Origin: CAXBNB01 sp040151475
GTDB lineage: Bacteria; Bacteroidota; Bacteroidia; Cytophagales; Cyclobacteriaceae
Length of the DNA: 64,000 bases
Direction of reading: 5' to 3'
Assembly (NCBI RefSeq): GCF_040151475.1
Contig: NZ_JBDKWG010000142.1
Span: 53,575-117,574, forward strand
Part shown: one piece after another, positions 18,501 to 25,950 of the stretch
How the letters are laid out: every line of letters starts with the position of its first letter
Numbering within the stretch: position 1 is the stretch's first letter
The notes under the pieces: model-generated
What the model was told of the DNA's origin: nothing
The model's input: only the letters and a program-made list of their open reading frames with translations
The model's database searches: none
Program-made: the position numbers and the translations under genes

Positions 18501-18988
18501 CTGGTACCTGCAGAGCTTTTTCCCTGCCAGAACCAAGTCACCCCACTCGGAGGGCTTCCGCTTCTGGTTAGAGTGGCTTGATTATTAGATGAACAAACAC
18601 CACTTGTTGTAATAGTAGGGTCTCCCGGAGCAGTGGGTCCTGCTGAAGCTACTGAGACAGCTAAATCACCATAGTAATAATCGTAATACCCATCTGCATC
18701 ATAATACATATATTGTGTCCCTGAATTAGTCCATTTAACGGTGACATTCTTTTCATATTCACTCTGAATCTGCCCTGTATAGACATACCAACCTGAGTAA
18801 ATCAGGGATTCGTATATGTCAACATAATAATAGTCAATATCGTTTTGGGATACCGAAGTGGGGCCATAAATGGTAACATTTTGAGCGTCGCTGTAGCTTG
18901 CAAAGACTAATAAAGCAAAACATAAAAAGAATAGTCTCAGTACTTTACTTACTGCATAAGCATTTTTCTGTGGTATCTGTATCATCAT
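12563..18988 (-). CDS. Large RHS/YD-repeat protein with Ig-like repeats and a variable toxin-like tip
   Basis: This 2141-residue secreted protein starts with a Sec signal (about residues 1-36, ending FASYSDAQ). Residues about 40-780 are Ser/Thr/Gly-rich Ig-like or PKD-like repeats, two of them almost identical (243-bp duplication). Residues from about 788 form a DUF6443-type segment (NRKVDYFDGLGRPVQTV), followed by RHS/YD repeats. The RHS core runs about 1860-1945, with TDYYPFGLTFNSY, WYDYQARWYDPALGRWHTVD and the boundary motif FIDPDGM. The last 200 residues are unlike the orphan tip: Gly/Ser-rich, beta-prone and of no recognised family. RHS proteins build a hollow shell that encloses a C-terminal toxin released at the core boundary; this one has that plan. 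It is the fourth gene of a tight operon, with the candidate immunity gene 8 bp downstream. Confidence 0.9.
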   Translation of the reverse strand: MMIQIPQKNAYAVSKVLRLFFLCFALLVFASYSDAQNVTIYGPTSVSQNDIDYYYVDIYESLIYSGWYVYTGQIQSEYEKNVTVKWTNSGTQYMYYDADGYYDYYYGDLAVSVASAGPTAPGDPTITTSGVCSSNNQATLTRSGSPPSGVTWFWQGKSSAGTSTSKGSGSTFTANEGTGWYYIRARNSSNQWSSSSGKVYVTITSAPQTYGAYVNVANQNCGGGAATLSLNYPPDFANGTVFKLYKTGQSSYLQQVTKTSDSQYSLSFNYTANPGTYTATATTGSCTVTLDNSAVVSAAPPPPSNPTISVDINSSEESPGSYCPGNVTLLSNVSGDWYKDGVDTGTDGYSYVPTATGSHTYKVRKITTSCGTTYTKYSSDLAITVIPAVGQVSISGGVSSRCRGGGTTDYNANASNASTYSWSISPSSAGSINSSGLVTWLSSFSGSATISVTASVCGTSTSANKTVTVTPYVTTTAITGTSSLCRNSADTDYNASVSNGTGTWSITSGAGTINSSGLVNWDSNFSGTAVITYTGTGCGSNSVQTKNVTVTPYVTTTAITGTSSLCRNSADTDYNASVSNGTGTWSITSGAGTINSSGLVNWDSNFSGTAVITYTGTGCGSNSVQTKNVTINDFPTVSAGSDLQVFTTNTFTITGGSPSGGTWSGTGVTGGNTFNAATAGTGTHTITYSYTDGNTCSNTDTRNITVVSNPVVALTGQTELAIGESSTLTATSGYAAYQWKKNDQNIAGATVNSYSVTTAGSYKVAITNADNFIWTSPATEITRVLADEDENYIMTWTFKEEGMDPDNIPEDVSKVNRKVDYFDGLGRPVQTVLWQASPGPDPHDIIQPILYDEFGRQTKSFLPYVATTSGGIVAANAASLDETAHASTSQYDFYHTAGKVAHDDYPFSETIYEASPLNRVLKQGAPGAAWQPDEDVEVTTDRVVRFSYEANTTTGANSCTTGCDDVIVWTINSSDEPVANTPYGAGQLYKNITEDEEFHQVVEFTDKQGRTILKKVETGDGANPWAQTYYIYDDFGNLRFVLPPMVFSGNATLDAGELDNYAFQYKYDARQRMVEKKVPGAGWVYMVYDKRDRLVLTQDANQRPDSLWTFTKYDVLNRPVLTGIYTHTATITQDSMQAVVNTLAGGTSAWYESRQTTTGNVHGYNNASFPDVSDTSAYLTVTYYDNYDYQNDQETTWGTGYDYSNPSLSHDSYTSETSENTAVKGQVTGGKVKNLATGQWLKSATYYDNRYRVIQAKGDNNLGGIDVTSNLYDFTGKVLQTKTVHDDGSDTTPILRTFDYDHADRLLAVKHKTDTEDEITLLKNEYNQIGELVDKSLHSTDGTDFMQSVDYRYNIRGWLTSMNNSGLTDDSGLTNDDDNTSLQDFFGFELAYNNTMTGTSNTQAYNGNISAMKWSDFQSVGGVSERAYSYSYDAMNRLTFAQHHSDITGSLGNVSEYKVSGISYDLNGNILSLSRLGKNAEGFDDLTYNYGLPGATSNRLKKVDDDIVNESYGFKDAVEVAEEYLYDANGNMVKDLNKGIDSIYYNHLNLPYIVDMDNPGDSIVYEYDASGIKLKQRVYQADTLFKTTDYAGEFIYENGVLQFIRHEEGRIIQEPNDSFTYQYHLKDHLGNTRSTFTSGVYTSIYTATMESDLQATADQEESEFYNISETRHTYANANHTVGGNESALVNSANPIGPAFYTHVERGDIVNFIAYAYYENTSGWSNSYDPAVLAANIANVFGTSGAAGEAGQVFTGINDAISNNASVLIGGNSSDTNPSAYINYLMLDDNYDYIVGSGGYVGVTTAALNANEPIFNDMALEVEQSGYLYIYISNESNSLNPVYFDDFNVSIQESPVLETTDYYPFGLTFNSYAKPGTIGQNFKYNSKELVADLSLGWYDYQARWYDPALGRWHTVDPAADFMRRHSPYNYAFDNPIRFIDPDGMVPTGGGEKLLNAAVKDNVVNSISKANNSARNVISIKGGLQGAGIGGKVKLGSSFKLNVEGKAFSVEGSASTNGDKSISGSVTSTEFGFTLGNAVDISYSQDDIKTEIKSDDEGITGGTKLRDKKGNAKIGNTKLSSSGGEGANEFSVGATFGQVSGEISANLDALSNFVDESIDAIGNFFGNVVDSIIKPGSNVETED
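17098..17583. repeat. 243-bp tandem duplication inside the RHS gene
   Basis: Two adjacent 243-bp units (81 codons) differ at only a few positions by eye. Each encodes one Ig-like repeat beginning AITGTSSLCRNSADTDYNAS. A third, more diverged repeat of the same family (SISGGVSSRCRGGGTTDYNA) lies next to them towards the N-terminus at about 17590-17830. The duplication keeps the frame and lengthens the stalk by one domain. Its near identity points to a recent event or ongoing gene conversion. Confidence 0.88.
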
Positions 18989-19000
18989 TGTCTGCTTTAA

Positions 19001-19477
19001 TTAATTGCTAACTTTTTTCAAATGCCATTTTCGGAAAAGCCTGTCTCTATCCTGATCTCCTCCAAGGTTGAGCAACATAGCAGAGGCACCAATGTTCTCG
19101 ATCCGTTGTTCGAATTGCTTGCCGTCATCCATGGTTATAACCAAACTAACATCATCATTCAACAGCTCCCAGCTACCCTGTACCTGACGGCCCGGCTGCA
19201 ATTCCAACACATAGCCACCATCCTCCCGAAAAGTGATTTTACGGTTCCCAAATGTGTTCTTAATTCTGTCTTTCCTTTCTTGTTTGAGCGTATCATAATG
19301 AGATTTGGACTTTGATTGGATCTGGCCGATGCTTTTGTTGTAGTCCAGTGCCCATGTACCGATTAACCGATCTGCATTTTTTTGGTTAGAATTTCCCTGG
19401 GCATATAGTGTACTTACTGATAGCATGAGTATTGTAGCCAGTGCACAGAAATAGTATTTATATCTTTGATTGTTCAT
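19001..19477 (-). CDS. Secreted lipocalin-like protein in the RHS operon
   Basis: The 158-residue product carries a Sec signal peptide (ATILMLSVSTLYAQ, about residues 1-27). The mature part shows a pattern seen in lipocalin-like domains: RLIGTWALDYNKS, then ITFREDGGYVLELQPGRQ, GSWELLNDDVSLVITMDDG and a closing basic strand. This suggests a small beta-barrel that might bind a hydrophobic ligand or protein. It lies between the two RHS genes, 24 bp after the first and 12 bp before the second, so it is probably made together with them. It may help fold or export the RHS proteins, but nothing in the sequence proves that. Family assignment is tentative. Confidence 0.75.
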   Translation of the reverse strand: MNNQRYKYYFCALATILMLSVSTLYAQGNSNQKNADRLIGTWALDYNKSIGQIQSKSKSHYDTLKQERKDRIKNTFGNRKITFREDGGYVLELQPGRQVQGSWELLNDDVSLVITMDDGKQFEQRIENIGASAMLLNLGGDQDRDRLFRKWHLKKVSN

Positions 19478-19501
19478 TTTAGTGTAGGTTTTAGAGTAAG
19501 G

Positions 19502-22500
19502 TTAGTTTTGGGCTTTGTAGTGATATTCTGTCTTACTTAGCACATTGCCTTCAAAATCCCTGATGTGCCTGAGCCTTCCAAAATCATCGTACTCATAGTA
19601 AGTAGTTACTCCGTTCGGATCGGTTTGGGAGGTTATGCCTATGAGCGGATCATGGGTATAGGTAGTCATTTGGGCATCTACCGGATGCAAACGAATGTCA
19701 TCTAAATAATTACTACCCGTAATTGAATAAGTGGTACTGGATGTGGTAACTGTAATAGGCACAGTGTTTTTTGTCCAATCTGTTCCATTGCTGCTACTCC
19801 AATAGGTCAGAGTATAATCTCCTTCCAGTTTATCTCTAAGTTCTACATCATAAGTTCCCTGATAGATGTATTTACCCGTATGGGCGGTGGCAGAACTTAC
19901 CCGTTGTACATGTTCTTCAAAGTTTTCGAACAATACTTCATTTACCCTGGAATACACAGGGTCGAATAGTTTTTTATAGTTAAAATGACCACCAAAACCT
20001 ACATCTGATTCTTTGGAGTAAGTGATGCTATATACTCCAGCAGTTAATGGCACAGTTGAGTCTAAAGAGCCGTTGACAGACCTAAAAGTCTGGGATGAAA
20101 CCGTATTTCCCTGACTGTCCTTTACAGTCAAAATAATATCTGTATCTAGCCCTGTTGTTTGTGCCAAATCAGTAAATGCATTAATTCCGATCGTAGCAGT
20201 GTGATTTGATGCAACCACCAGATTAGTCAGTAAAGTTCCGGTTGTGGTTCCCATAGCCGGTGAAACACCCATTGAAGGGTCAACCCACGATTCGTAAGCC
20301 GCAGTAATGCCTGTATTATTATGTATAGCATTATCAATTTTGGCTATTGGCAAACTATTGTTATAACTCCAGATATAACCCACCCTAAAATCGTTAGGTT
20401 TAGAAATATCGACTGGATTCCCTGAGTTGTCATAATGATAGTAAATAATCCTATCCCTTAAAGTGTTAACTACAGATTCAGGGCCGTTAAGGCTTGCCAC
20501 TTTTTCCGGCAATATGTAACCAAATCCATCCCAATTTTTGAATGTCGTTCTTTGCAATGAAACAAGTTCTTCGTAATCTGTAATATCATCGTTATCAAAA
20601 TCTTTATATAATTCTGTCTGTATAGGTACTGAAATTCGATGCTGTTTGTCTTCTTTCAACTCATCCAGAGCCAGAAACTCTACAACCGTCAAGTCACCAC
20701 CTATCAGACTAGTGCGTGTAGGAACATCATCAGGATAAATGGTTTTAGAAATGATCGTTTCTCCTTTGCTGTCGGTGGTTACCGTTCTGGTCAATTGCTT
20801 ATGTGTAGTGTTGTCATAATAGTAATTGCTTGTTGTAACTACTGGATTGGCTCCATTAGTATCATAAATTGTAGATGTTGTTTGTTTCAGTATCTTTCTA
20901 CCAAGTTGTGTACTGTCTATTTGATAGTTGTACATGAGACTAAGCCAATCATTGTTTTGGTCATATGGGTCCCCTCCCATACTCCCTTGGGCTTGGATCA
21001 TAAATGGCGAATAAACAAAATTGTTGTAGATCACATTCCCCAAAATGGTTTCATAGGTATTTTCCACCATTTTGATCATGGTATAACCGGATTCTACTGA
21101 TTTATACACCTCCTCTCTGATGAGTTTTCCACGCTTCCAGGAAGAAGTTTCGTAAAAATTCATTTCTTCAATTCCATAATGAATGATCCCATTTAAAAAA
21201 CTCCAATAAACGAGTTGATCTGCAGGTGGATCTCCATAGTCGAATGTTTCACTATACTCAGCATGCCTATAAGAAACTGGTGTGACTAGACCATTCATCA
21301 CTTTGTTGTTGGTTATATTTTGAAAGTAAGAGACTGTCTTTCCTTTATTCTCAAGGTTGACAGGATCATAATCGTATTCTGTGACAATACCATATTCAAT
21401 TACAGGTTCGCCTCCTAAGTTGTTGTTGTAATGAGGAGAGGTGGACACTACGGCATGGGTTACACTACCAGTACCCGAATTGTTATAATATTTTCGGATG
21501 TATCCTTTGTTTCGATTTGGATGTAATAAATTAGGATTTGAATAAGTGTAGTTTTTCACATTGGTTGGAATGACAGATTCACCATCGTAGTTGGAAATGG
21601 ACTTTATCCTGAGACCACCTACCAAAGTAACTCCGTCGCTATTGGCTTCATAGTCAAATATCGAATATCCCTTGGTTGGGTATGTGATTTTCTCCAATAT
21701 CCCAGCTTTCATGTTGGATTCATTTACCGTCCTTACACCATCTCCAACAGTAAAAGTAGGGGTCTGACCAAGCCCTGACCAGTTTGACGGTACAACAACG
21801 TATGTAGAAGGAAGCAAGGATCCTGTATTGTTGTTGCAATACCCCCAAAAGTCCTGAGCAGTAGTACATCTTCGTTTAAGTGTGGTGCTATTGTACTCAA
21901 AAGTATGTTTAGGGTCGTTTATAGAAGATCCCCCTCGATACATAGATATAAGTTTCAAAGATTTTACCTGGCTGTCATATGAGGAAGTAGTACTATAATT
22001 CTGGGAAAAACTACCTCCAGACCGGATAAAATAGTCATATTCAAAATGATATTCATCTTTTAGGATTCCGACGGGGTTAACATCAGTGGCATAAATTTTT
22101 ACAGCATCCAACTTGTAGTCGTTCTCCAGATCCTGCCGTCCTAATGTAGATTCAAATTTCACAAAACCATTCCTAAATTCAATTTTCTCTAGAAATAAGC
22201 GCTCTATTAAAGAATTTTGATAGTTGCTTACCTTTGGAATAAGGTTGTCAGGAAGAACGAGTGTTTCACTCGCTGCTCTGGCATATTCTTGTATTTTTCC
22301 TGTTCCCTTTTGCTTATATTTTAAAGAAACCGTATTCTTACCATCAGCTGAAATGACTTCTGCCAGATACCAAGTGGTCACATATTGAAAGAGGTATGGG
22401 CTTAGGTATGAATCGGTGTATTCCGTAGCTTTGTCACCATTTGTATTTTTTCCGAAAATTAATTTGGTGCCATCTTGTAAAATGGCATGAATCTCCGTTG

Positions 22501-23110
22501 AAGATATAGCATTGATCTTAATGACCATAGACTCATCTTCAAAGACCGCTTTGAATCCATTATTCTGGTCAAAATAAAATGTACCGTTAATGCCCAATGC
22601 GTTGAATACATATTGGTCAGGAGCTGTGTCCTTTAAGCCCTCAGCAGCATCTTTGAGATACGCATAATTAGTGGAATTATATGGCAAGTTTTTTATATCA
22701 GGTATGTTGCTGTTGTAATTGATATCAGGAAGCCCCTTTGTGTTCCTTATAATCGCTCCTCCGGCATTGAGTGTCCAGCCAAGACCTACCCATGAAGCCA
22801 AATCATTCAAACGGATACCTGATGAATTATAGTTTAGACCAATGGGAATGCTTATTCCTTTTTCTGACACGGTATAAATTGGAATGCCTATGCTGGCCTT
22901 TCCCAGATTTTTATTGACCGGATATAACCCGTAATTCCCTAGGCTGGCGGCATTAGGTGATACCGGATGGTATGCAGGTAGCTCCATGGATGCTTGCTGT
23001 CCAAAAGAGTATAATGTTACCAACACTAAAGCCAATGATAGCAGAATTACCTTGGGAAGTAAAAACCTGATATCTACTTTCTTATTAATTGTTTTGATTA
23101 TATAATTCAT
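19502..23110 (-). CDS. RHS/YD-repeat secreted protein without core or toxin tip
   Basis: The 1202-residue protein has a Sec signal (about residues 15-38, ending LYSFGQ). Near residues 90-115 it has the signature SSGIRLNDLASWVGLGWTLN, typical of the N-terminal part of Bacteroidota RHS-family proteins. Repeats then continue to the last residues (GVTTYYEYDDFGRLRHIRDF). There is no RHS core boundary and no variable C-terminal domain. It sits immediately upstream of the lipocalin-like gene and the full RHS gene. Two RHS proteins, one with a core and tip and one without, recall the TcB/TcC division of labour in Tc toxins, where two RHS subunits form one shell. That parallel is inference; the family call is firm. 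Confidence 0.88.
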   Translation of the reverse strand: MNYIIKTINKKVDIRFLLPKVILLSLALVLVTLYSFGQQASMELPAYHPVSPNAASLGNYGLYPVNKNLGKASIGIPIYTVSEKGISIPIGLNYNSSGIRLNDLASWVGLGWTLNAGGAIIRNTKGLPDINYNSNIPDIKNLPYNSTNYAYLKDAAEGLKDTAPDQYVFNALGINGTFYFDQNNGFKAVFEDESMVIKINAISSTEIHAILQDGTKLIFGKNTNGDKATEYTDSYLSPYLFQYVTTWYLAEVISADGKNTVSLKYKQKGTGKIQEYARAASETLVLPDNLIPKVSNYQNSLIERLFLEKIEFRNGFVKFESTLGRQDLENDYKLDAVKIYATDVNPVGILKDEYHFEYDYFIRSGGSFSQNYSTTSSYDSQVKSLKLISMYRGGSSINDPKHTFEYNSTTLKRRCTTAQDFWGYCNNNTGSLLPSTYVVVPSNWSGLGQTPTFTVGDGVRTVNESNMKAGILEKITYPTKGYSIFDYEANSDGVTLVGGLRIKSISNYDGESVIPTNVKNYTYSNPNLLHPNRNKGYIRKYYNNSGTGSVTHAVVSTSPHYNNNLGGEPVIEYGIVTEYDYDPVNLENKGKTVSYFQNITNNKVMNGLVTPVSYRHAEYSETFDYGDPPADQLVYWSFLNGIIHYGIEEMNFYETSSWKRGKLIREEVYKSVESGYTMIKMVENTYETILGNVIYNNFVYSPFMIQAQGSMGGDPYDQNNDWLSLMYNYQIDSTQLGRKILKQTTSTIYDTNGANPVVTTSNYYYDNTTHKQLTRTVTTDSKGETIISKTIYPDDVPTRTSLIGGDLTVVEFLALDELKEDKQHRISVPIQTELYKDFDNDDITDYEELVSLQRTTFKNWDGFGYILPEKVASLNGPESVVNTLRDRIIYYHYDNSGNPVDISKPNDFRVGYIWSYNNSLPIAKIDNAIHNNTGITAAYESWVDPSMGVSPAMGTTTGTLLTNLVVASNHTATIGINAFTDLAQTTGLDTDIILTVKDSQGNTVSSQTFRSVNGSLDSTVPLTAGVYSITYSKESDVGFGGHFNYKKLFDPVYSRVNEVLFENFEEHVQRVSSATAHTGKYIYQGTYDVELRDKLEGDYTLTYWSSSNGTDWTKNTVPITVTTSSTTYSITGSNYLDDIRLHPVDAQMTTYTHDPLIGITSQTDPNGVTTYYEYDDFGRLRHIRDFEGNVLSKTEYHYKAQN

Positions 23111-23130
23111 ATTGCTGTAATTTTTTATAG

Positions 23131-24561
23131 CTATGCTTTCTTCAGTTTTTTTACATCAAACCCAAACCTGACCACCCACGGGCTGGCGTAGAGTTGTTTG
23201 GACTTATCGTGAATGAAGTTGTATTGTATGATCATTTTACCGTTTACATTTTTGCCCAACCCAAAGGTTTTGCCCATTCCTGCCATTGCCCCGGGTACGG
23301 ATTGAGTTGTTTTAATTTCAGTTTGTTGGCTTGTTCTGCTGGTATAAATATTTTCGAACTCCGCATGGGCAAAAAAGCTTTTATATACCGAGTAGTCAGT
23401 GAATACCCTGCCCCCATAAGTATCAGAATTGAATGAGTTTTGCCATTTTTTGCCATTGCCAAACTCACCTCTGAATACAAATTCAGTCCCTATAGCCCAT
23501 TTGGTATTAGCCAAATAGGCTATTGATGGGGCAAAGTCAATGTCAAGGTATTCCCGTTGGCTGATCCGGAGGTTACCCCCTACTTTGATGCGCTCCCAAA
23601 AAGTTTTATTCTCCAGGGAAGTTCGTTTGATGCCTCCTTCCAGATTTTTTGACGATGGTAGTGTCAGGTATTTCTTTTTGTATGTTGAGAGGGTCTTGTG
23701 GGCACTGTTCAGGGTTTTGTTTTTGGAAGCCAAATCGGATTTTGATAGTTTTTGAAGGTTGCTTTTCAGGTTCTTTTTATCACGATACCGATTGAAGTCC
23801 GCCTTGTAAGCATCCAACCTCTCTTGTTCAGCAACCATTCTTTGCTGTTCCATTTGCATCTCATCTATGCCTGCTATCGAATAGGCATAGCTTTCCAAAT
23901 AGTCGTTTAGTTGGTCTTTGAGCAGGCTGTCCCGTGCGGAGGTATAGTATTTTAAAGAATCAATTGACATATTGGGTATTGAATCCGCTTGATTGTGCAG
24001 ATATTGATGGGAATAGAAATGGTATTCCTGACTTAGCAGGCTATCAAAACTGTTGTCTTGGGATTCACCGAAATTATTTAAAGGAAAGCCTCCATATTTT
24101 TCAGAAAGCACAAGTATTTCGTCATTAATCGAATCTCGTTTGTGCTGGTACTGATTTGCAATCTCATTTTGTATCGAGTCAGGATTTACCCACAATGCCT
24201 TAATTGAGTCTTGCTTTGACTTGTATAACCCATCCAGTTTTTTCAGCTTTTTTAATTTTATAAAATCTGTTGCTGAAATATTTGTTTGTTGCTCGGCTTT
24301 CAGTGAGTATGCCCTGGCAAGTGAATCAAATTGGTGTTTGTAAAACTTGTCTAACTTTTTAAATTGCTTCAGGCTGTCGTTCACATACTTCTTGTATTCC
24401 TTCCGGTCTTGGTTAAGTTGTTTCGCCTGATTTACCCATGGATTTGAAAAAGTAACGGAAGTTTTAACCTGGGCAAACCCACAAAAAGAAATCGAGGAAA
24501 AGAGTGAAATCAGAATACAACACCTTATAAAATAAGGAAATATTAACTTAGTTAAGTACAT
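23131..24561 (-). CDS. Envelope protein with coiled coil and C-terminal beta-barrel-like region
   Basis: The 476-residue product has a signal peptide (CILISLFSSISFCGFAQ). Residues about 35-320 are charged and helical, rich in Lys, Asp and Gln, with coiled-coil character (NQDRKEYKKYVNDSLKQFKK and AQQ-type heptads). The last 140 residues turn into alternating beta strands ending WVVRFGFDVKKLKKA, as in an outer-membrane barrel. No named family is recognised. It is the first gene of the RHS operon, with 20 bp before the next start. A periplasmic coiled coil joined to an outer-membrane barrel would suit a dedicated exit or docking protein for the RHS products, but this is only a hypothesis. A divergent DUF3500 gene lies upstream. 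Confidence 0.78.
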   Translation of the reverse strand: MYLTKLIFPYFIRCCILISLFSSISFCGFAQVKTSVTFSNPWVNQAKQLNQDRKEYKKYVNDSLKQFKKLDKFYKHQFDSLARAYSLKAEQQTNISATDFIKLKKLKKLDGLYKSKQDSIKALWVNPDSIQNEIANQYQHKRDSINDEILVLSEKYGGFPLNNFGESQDNSFDSLLSQEYHFYSHQYLHNQADSIPNMSIDSLKYYTSARDSLLKDQLNDYLESYAYSIAGIDEMQMEQQRMVAEQERLDAYKADFNRYRDKKNLKSNLQKLSKSDLASKNKTLNSAHKTLSTYKKKYLTLPSSKNLEGGIKRTSLENKTFWERIKVGGNLRISQREYLDIDFAPSIAYLANTKWAIGTEFVFRGEFGNGKKWQNSFNSDTYGGRVFTDYSVYKSFFAHAEFENIYTSRTSQQTEIKTTQSVPGAMAGMGKTFGLGKNVNGKMIIQYNFIHDKSKQLYASPWVVRFGFDVKKLKKA

Positions 24562-24576
24562 GACTTAATACCAATA

Positions 24577-24599
24577 AATTGTTAAATAGTCTAACAATT
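24577..24599. promoter_or_regulatory. Inverted repeat upstream of the RHS operon
   Basis: Eight-base arms AATTGTTA and TAACAATT are separated by 7 bases. The site lies 16 bp upstream of the first RHS-operon start codon, in the region shared with the divergent DUF3500 gene. It could be an operator controlling one or both. The AT-rich setting leaves room for chance. Confidence 0.3.
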
Positions 24600-24639
24600 G
24601 TAATTAATCATATTTTAATAAAACAAAATATTATAATAT

Positions 24640-24647
24640 TAACTTTG
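24640..24647 (+). promoter_or_regulatory. Candidate -7 promoter element for the DUF3500 gene
   Basis: TAACTTTG matches the Bacteroidota -7 consensus TAnnTTTG. No convincing TTTG -33 element is found at the right distance. If used, it would leave a leader of about 150 bases before the ATG at 24803. Confidence 0.25.
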
Positions 24648-24802
24648 TATATTTTACAATAAAACAGTTATTATTCAATTTATTCTTTCTTTAGTAACAA
24701 AACCTAAAAGAGCATTTACTCTAAAGGTGAACTATTGATTCAATTTTCTGAATATTGTCCGGCTTTTATTATAATTTAGATTTTGGTTTCAACTTCTATA
24801 CT

Positions 24803-25825
24803 ATGAACAATCTTTCCGGCAAACTTTTCCTGACTTGTTTAGTGCTTTTTTTCGCACTTTCTTCTTTCACCTTTCGTCAAAAACCAGCTTCCATAGTAGA
24901 AAAAGCCAAATCGTTGATCGATTCGTTTAATCCTGAGCAAAAAGAAAAGGCTATGCTGGACTTTAGTGACGCAGACCGCACCAGTTGGACATACCTTCCG
25001 GCTCAAAACCGCAGAGGGCTTCCCTACAAGCAAATGAGCAGCAACCAAAAAGGATTGGTCAATGATTTTGTCAAAGTGCATCTTAGCGAAATGGGATACA
25101 ATAAAACTCAGGAAGTGATTGCGCTGGAGCAAGTCTTGTTTGAATTGGAAGGATCGAGCAAAAGAGATACGGAATTGTACTTTATCTCATTTTTTGGAAA
25201 TCCACTGAAAGATAAAGTTTGGGGCTGGAGTTTTGAAGGACACCATGTATCGTTAAATTTCACCATTATCAATGGGAAAATATCTTCCTCTCCCAGGTTT
25301 TTGGGTTCTAATCCGGGCGAAGTGAAAGAGGGAAGAAAAAAAGGATTGAGAGTGCTCAGAAGCGAAGAAGATCTGGGAATGAAATTGATCAATTCAATGA
25401 CTGAGGAGCAAAAAAACAAAGCCATTATTAGCCCTAAAACCTATGGCGAAGTGGTGACTGCCAGTGAATCAAAAGTGGATCATCTTGGAGACAAAGGCAT
25501 TTCAGTAAGGGATTTCGATTCTTCTCAGAGAAAAACATTTGATAAACTTCTGGATTTGTACATATTTTATTTGGTCGATGAGTTGGCCAATGAAAGAAAA
25601 AAGGCAATAGAAAAAGCTGGAATTGATAATTTGATTTTTGCCTGGGCCGGAAGCCTTACTGCTGGAAATGCCCACTACTACCGCATTCAGAGTAAGGAGT
25701 TTTTGATTGAGTTTGATAATTCACAAAATAACGCCAACCATATCCATACCGTTTGGAGAGATTTCGATGGTGATTTTGGAAGGGATTTGATCAAAGAACA
25801 TTATCAGAATTCGAACCACCATTGA
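24803..25825 (+). CDS. DUF3500 family secreted protein
   Basis: This 340-residue protein matches the DUF3500 family: RTSWTYLPAQNRRGLPYKQM, FFGNPLKDKVWGWSFEGHHVS and the C-terminal NANHIHTVWRDFDGDFG. The family is common in Bacteroidota and other bacteria, and its biochemical role is unknown. A signal peptide (LFLTCLVLFFALSSFTF) places it outside the cytoplasm. I chose the ATG at 24803 because it starts directly before this signal, whereas an in-frame TTG further upstream would add an unlikely leader. It is monocistronic as far as can be seen, divergent from the RHS operon, with a hairpin about 65 bp after its stop. Histidine and aspartate residues near the end might bind a metal; that is speculative. 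Confidence 0.88.
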   Translation: MNNLSGKLFLTCLVLFFALSSFTFRQKPASIVEKAKSLIDSFNPEQKEKAMLDFSDADRTSWTYLPAQNRRGLPYKQMSSNQKGLVNDFVKVHLSEMGYNKTQEVIALEQVLFELEGSSKRDTELYFISFFGNPLKDKVWGWSFEGHHVSLNFTIINGKISSSPRFLGSNPGEVKEGRKKGLRVLRSEEDLGMKLINSMTEEQKNKAIISPKTYGEVVTASESKVDHLGDKGISVRDFDSSQRKTFDKLLDLYIFYLVDELANERKKAIEKAGIDNLIFAWAGSLTAGNAHYYRIQSKEFLIEFDNSQNNANHIHTVWRDFDGDFGRDLIKEHYQNSNHH

Positions 25826-25890
25826 GCCACCAGGCTTAATAGCATAGGCTTTAGGATACCTATTCAACCCCTTAAATCGCAAATGATTTG

Positions 25891-25914
25891 TTTTGTGCTG
25901 CTTTAAGCACAAAA
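25891..25914. other. Hairpin after the DUF3500 gene
   Basis: Nine-base arms TTTTGTGCT and AGCACAAAA enclose a 6-base loop. No T-run follows on the plus strand, so it is only a weak terminator candidate. It may instead protect the 3' end of the transcript. Confidence 0.3.
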
Positions 25915-25950
25915 AAGAATACAATCTAAAAACTCAAAGTATTGTTTAAA

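Noticed and set aside
20639..21100. 153-codon open frame on the plus strand
   Set aside because: It is antisense to the 1202-residue RHS gene, Cys- and Ile-rich in a way typical of shadow frames, with no promoter.
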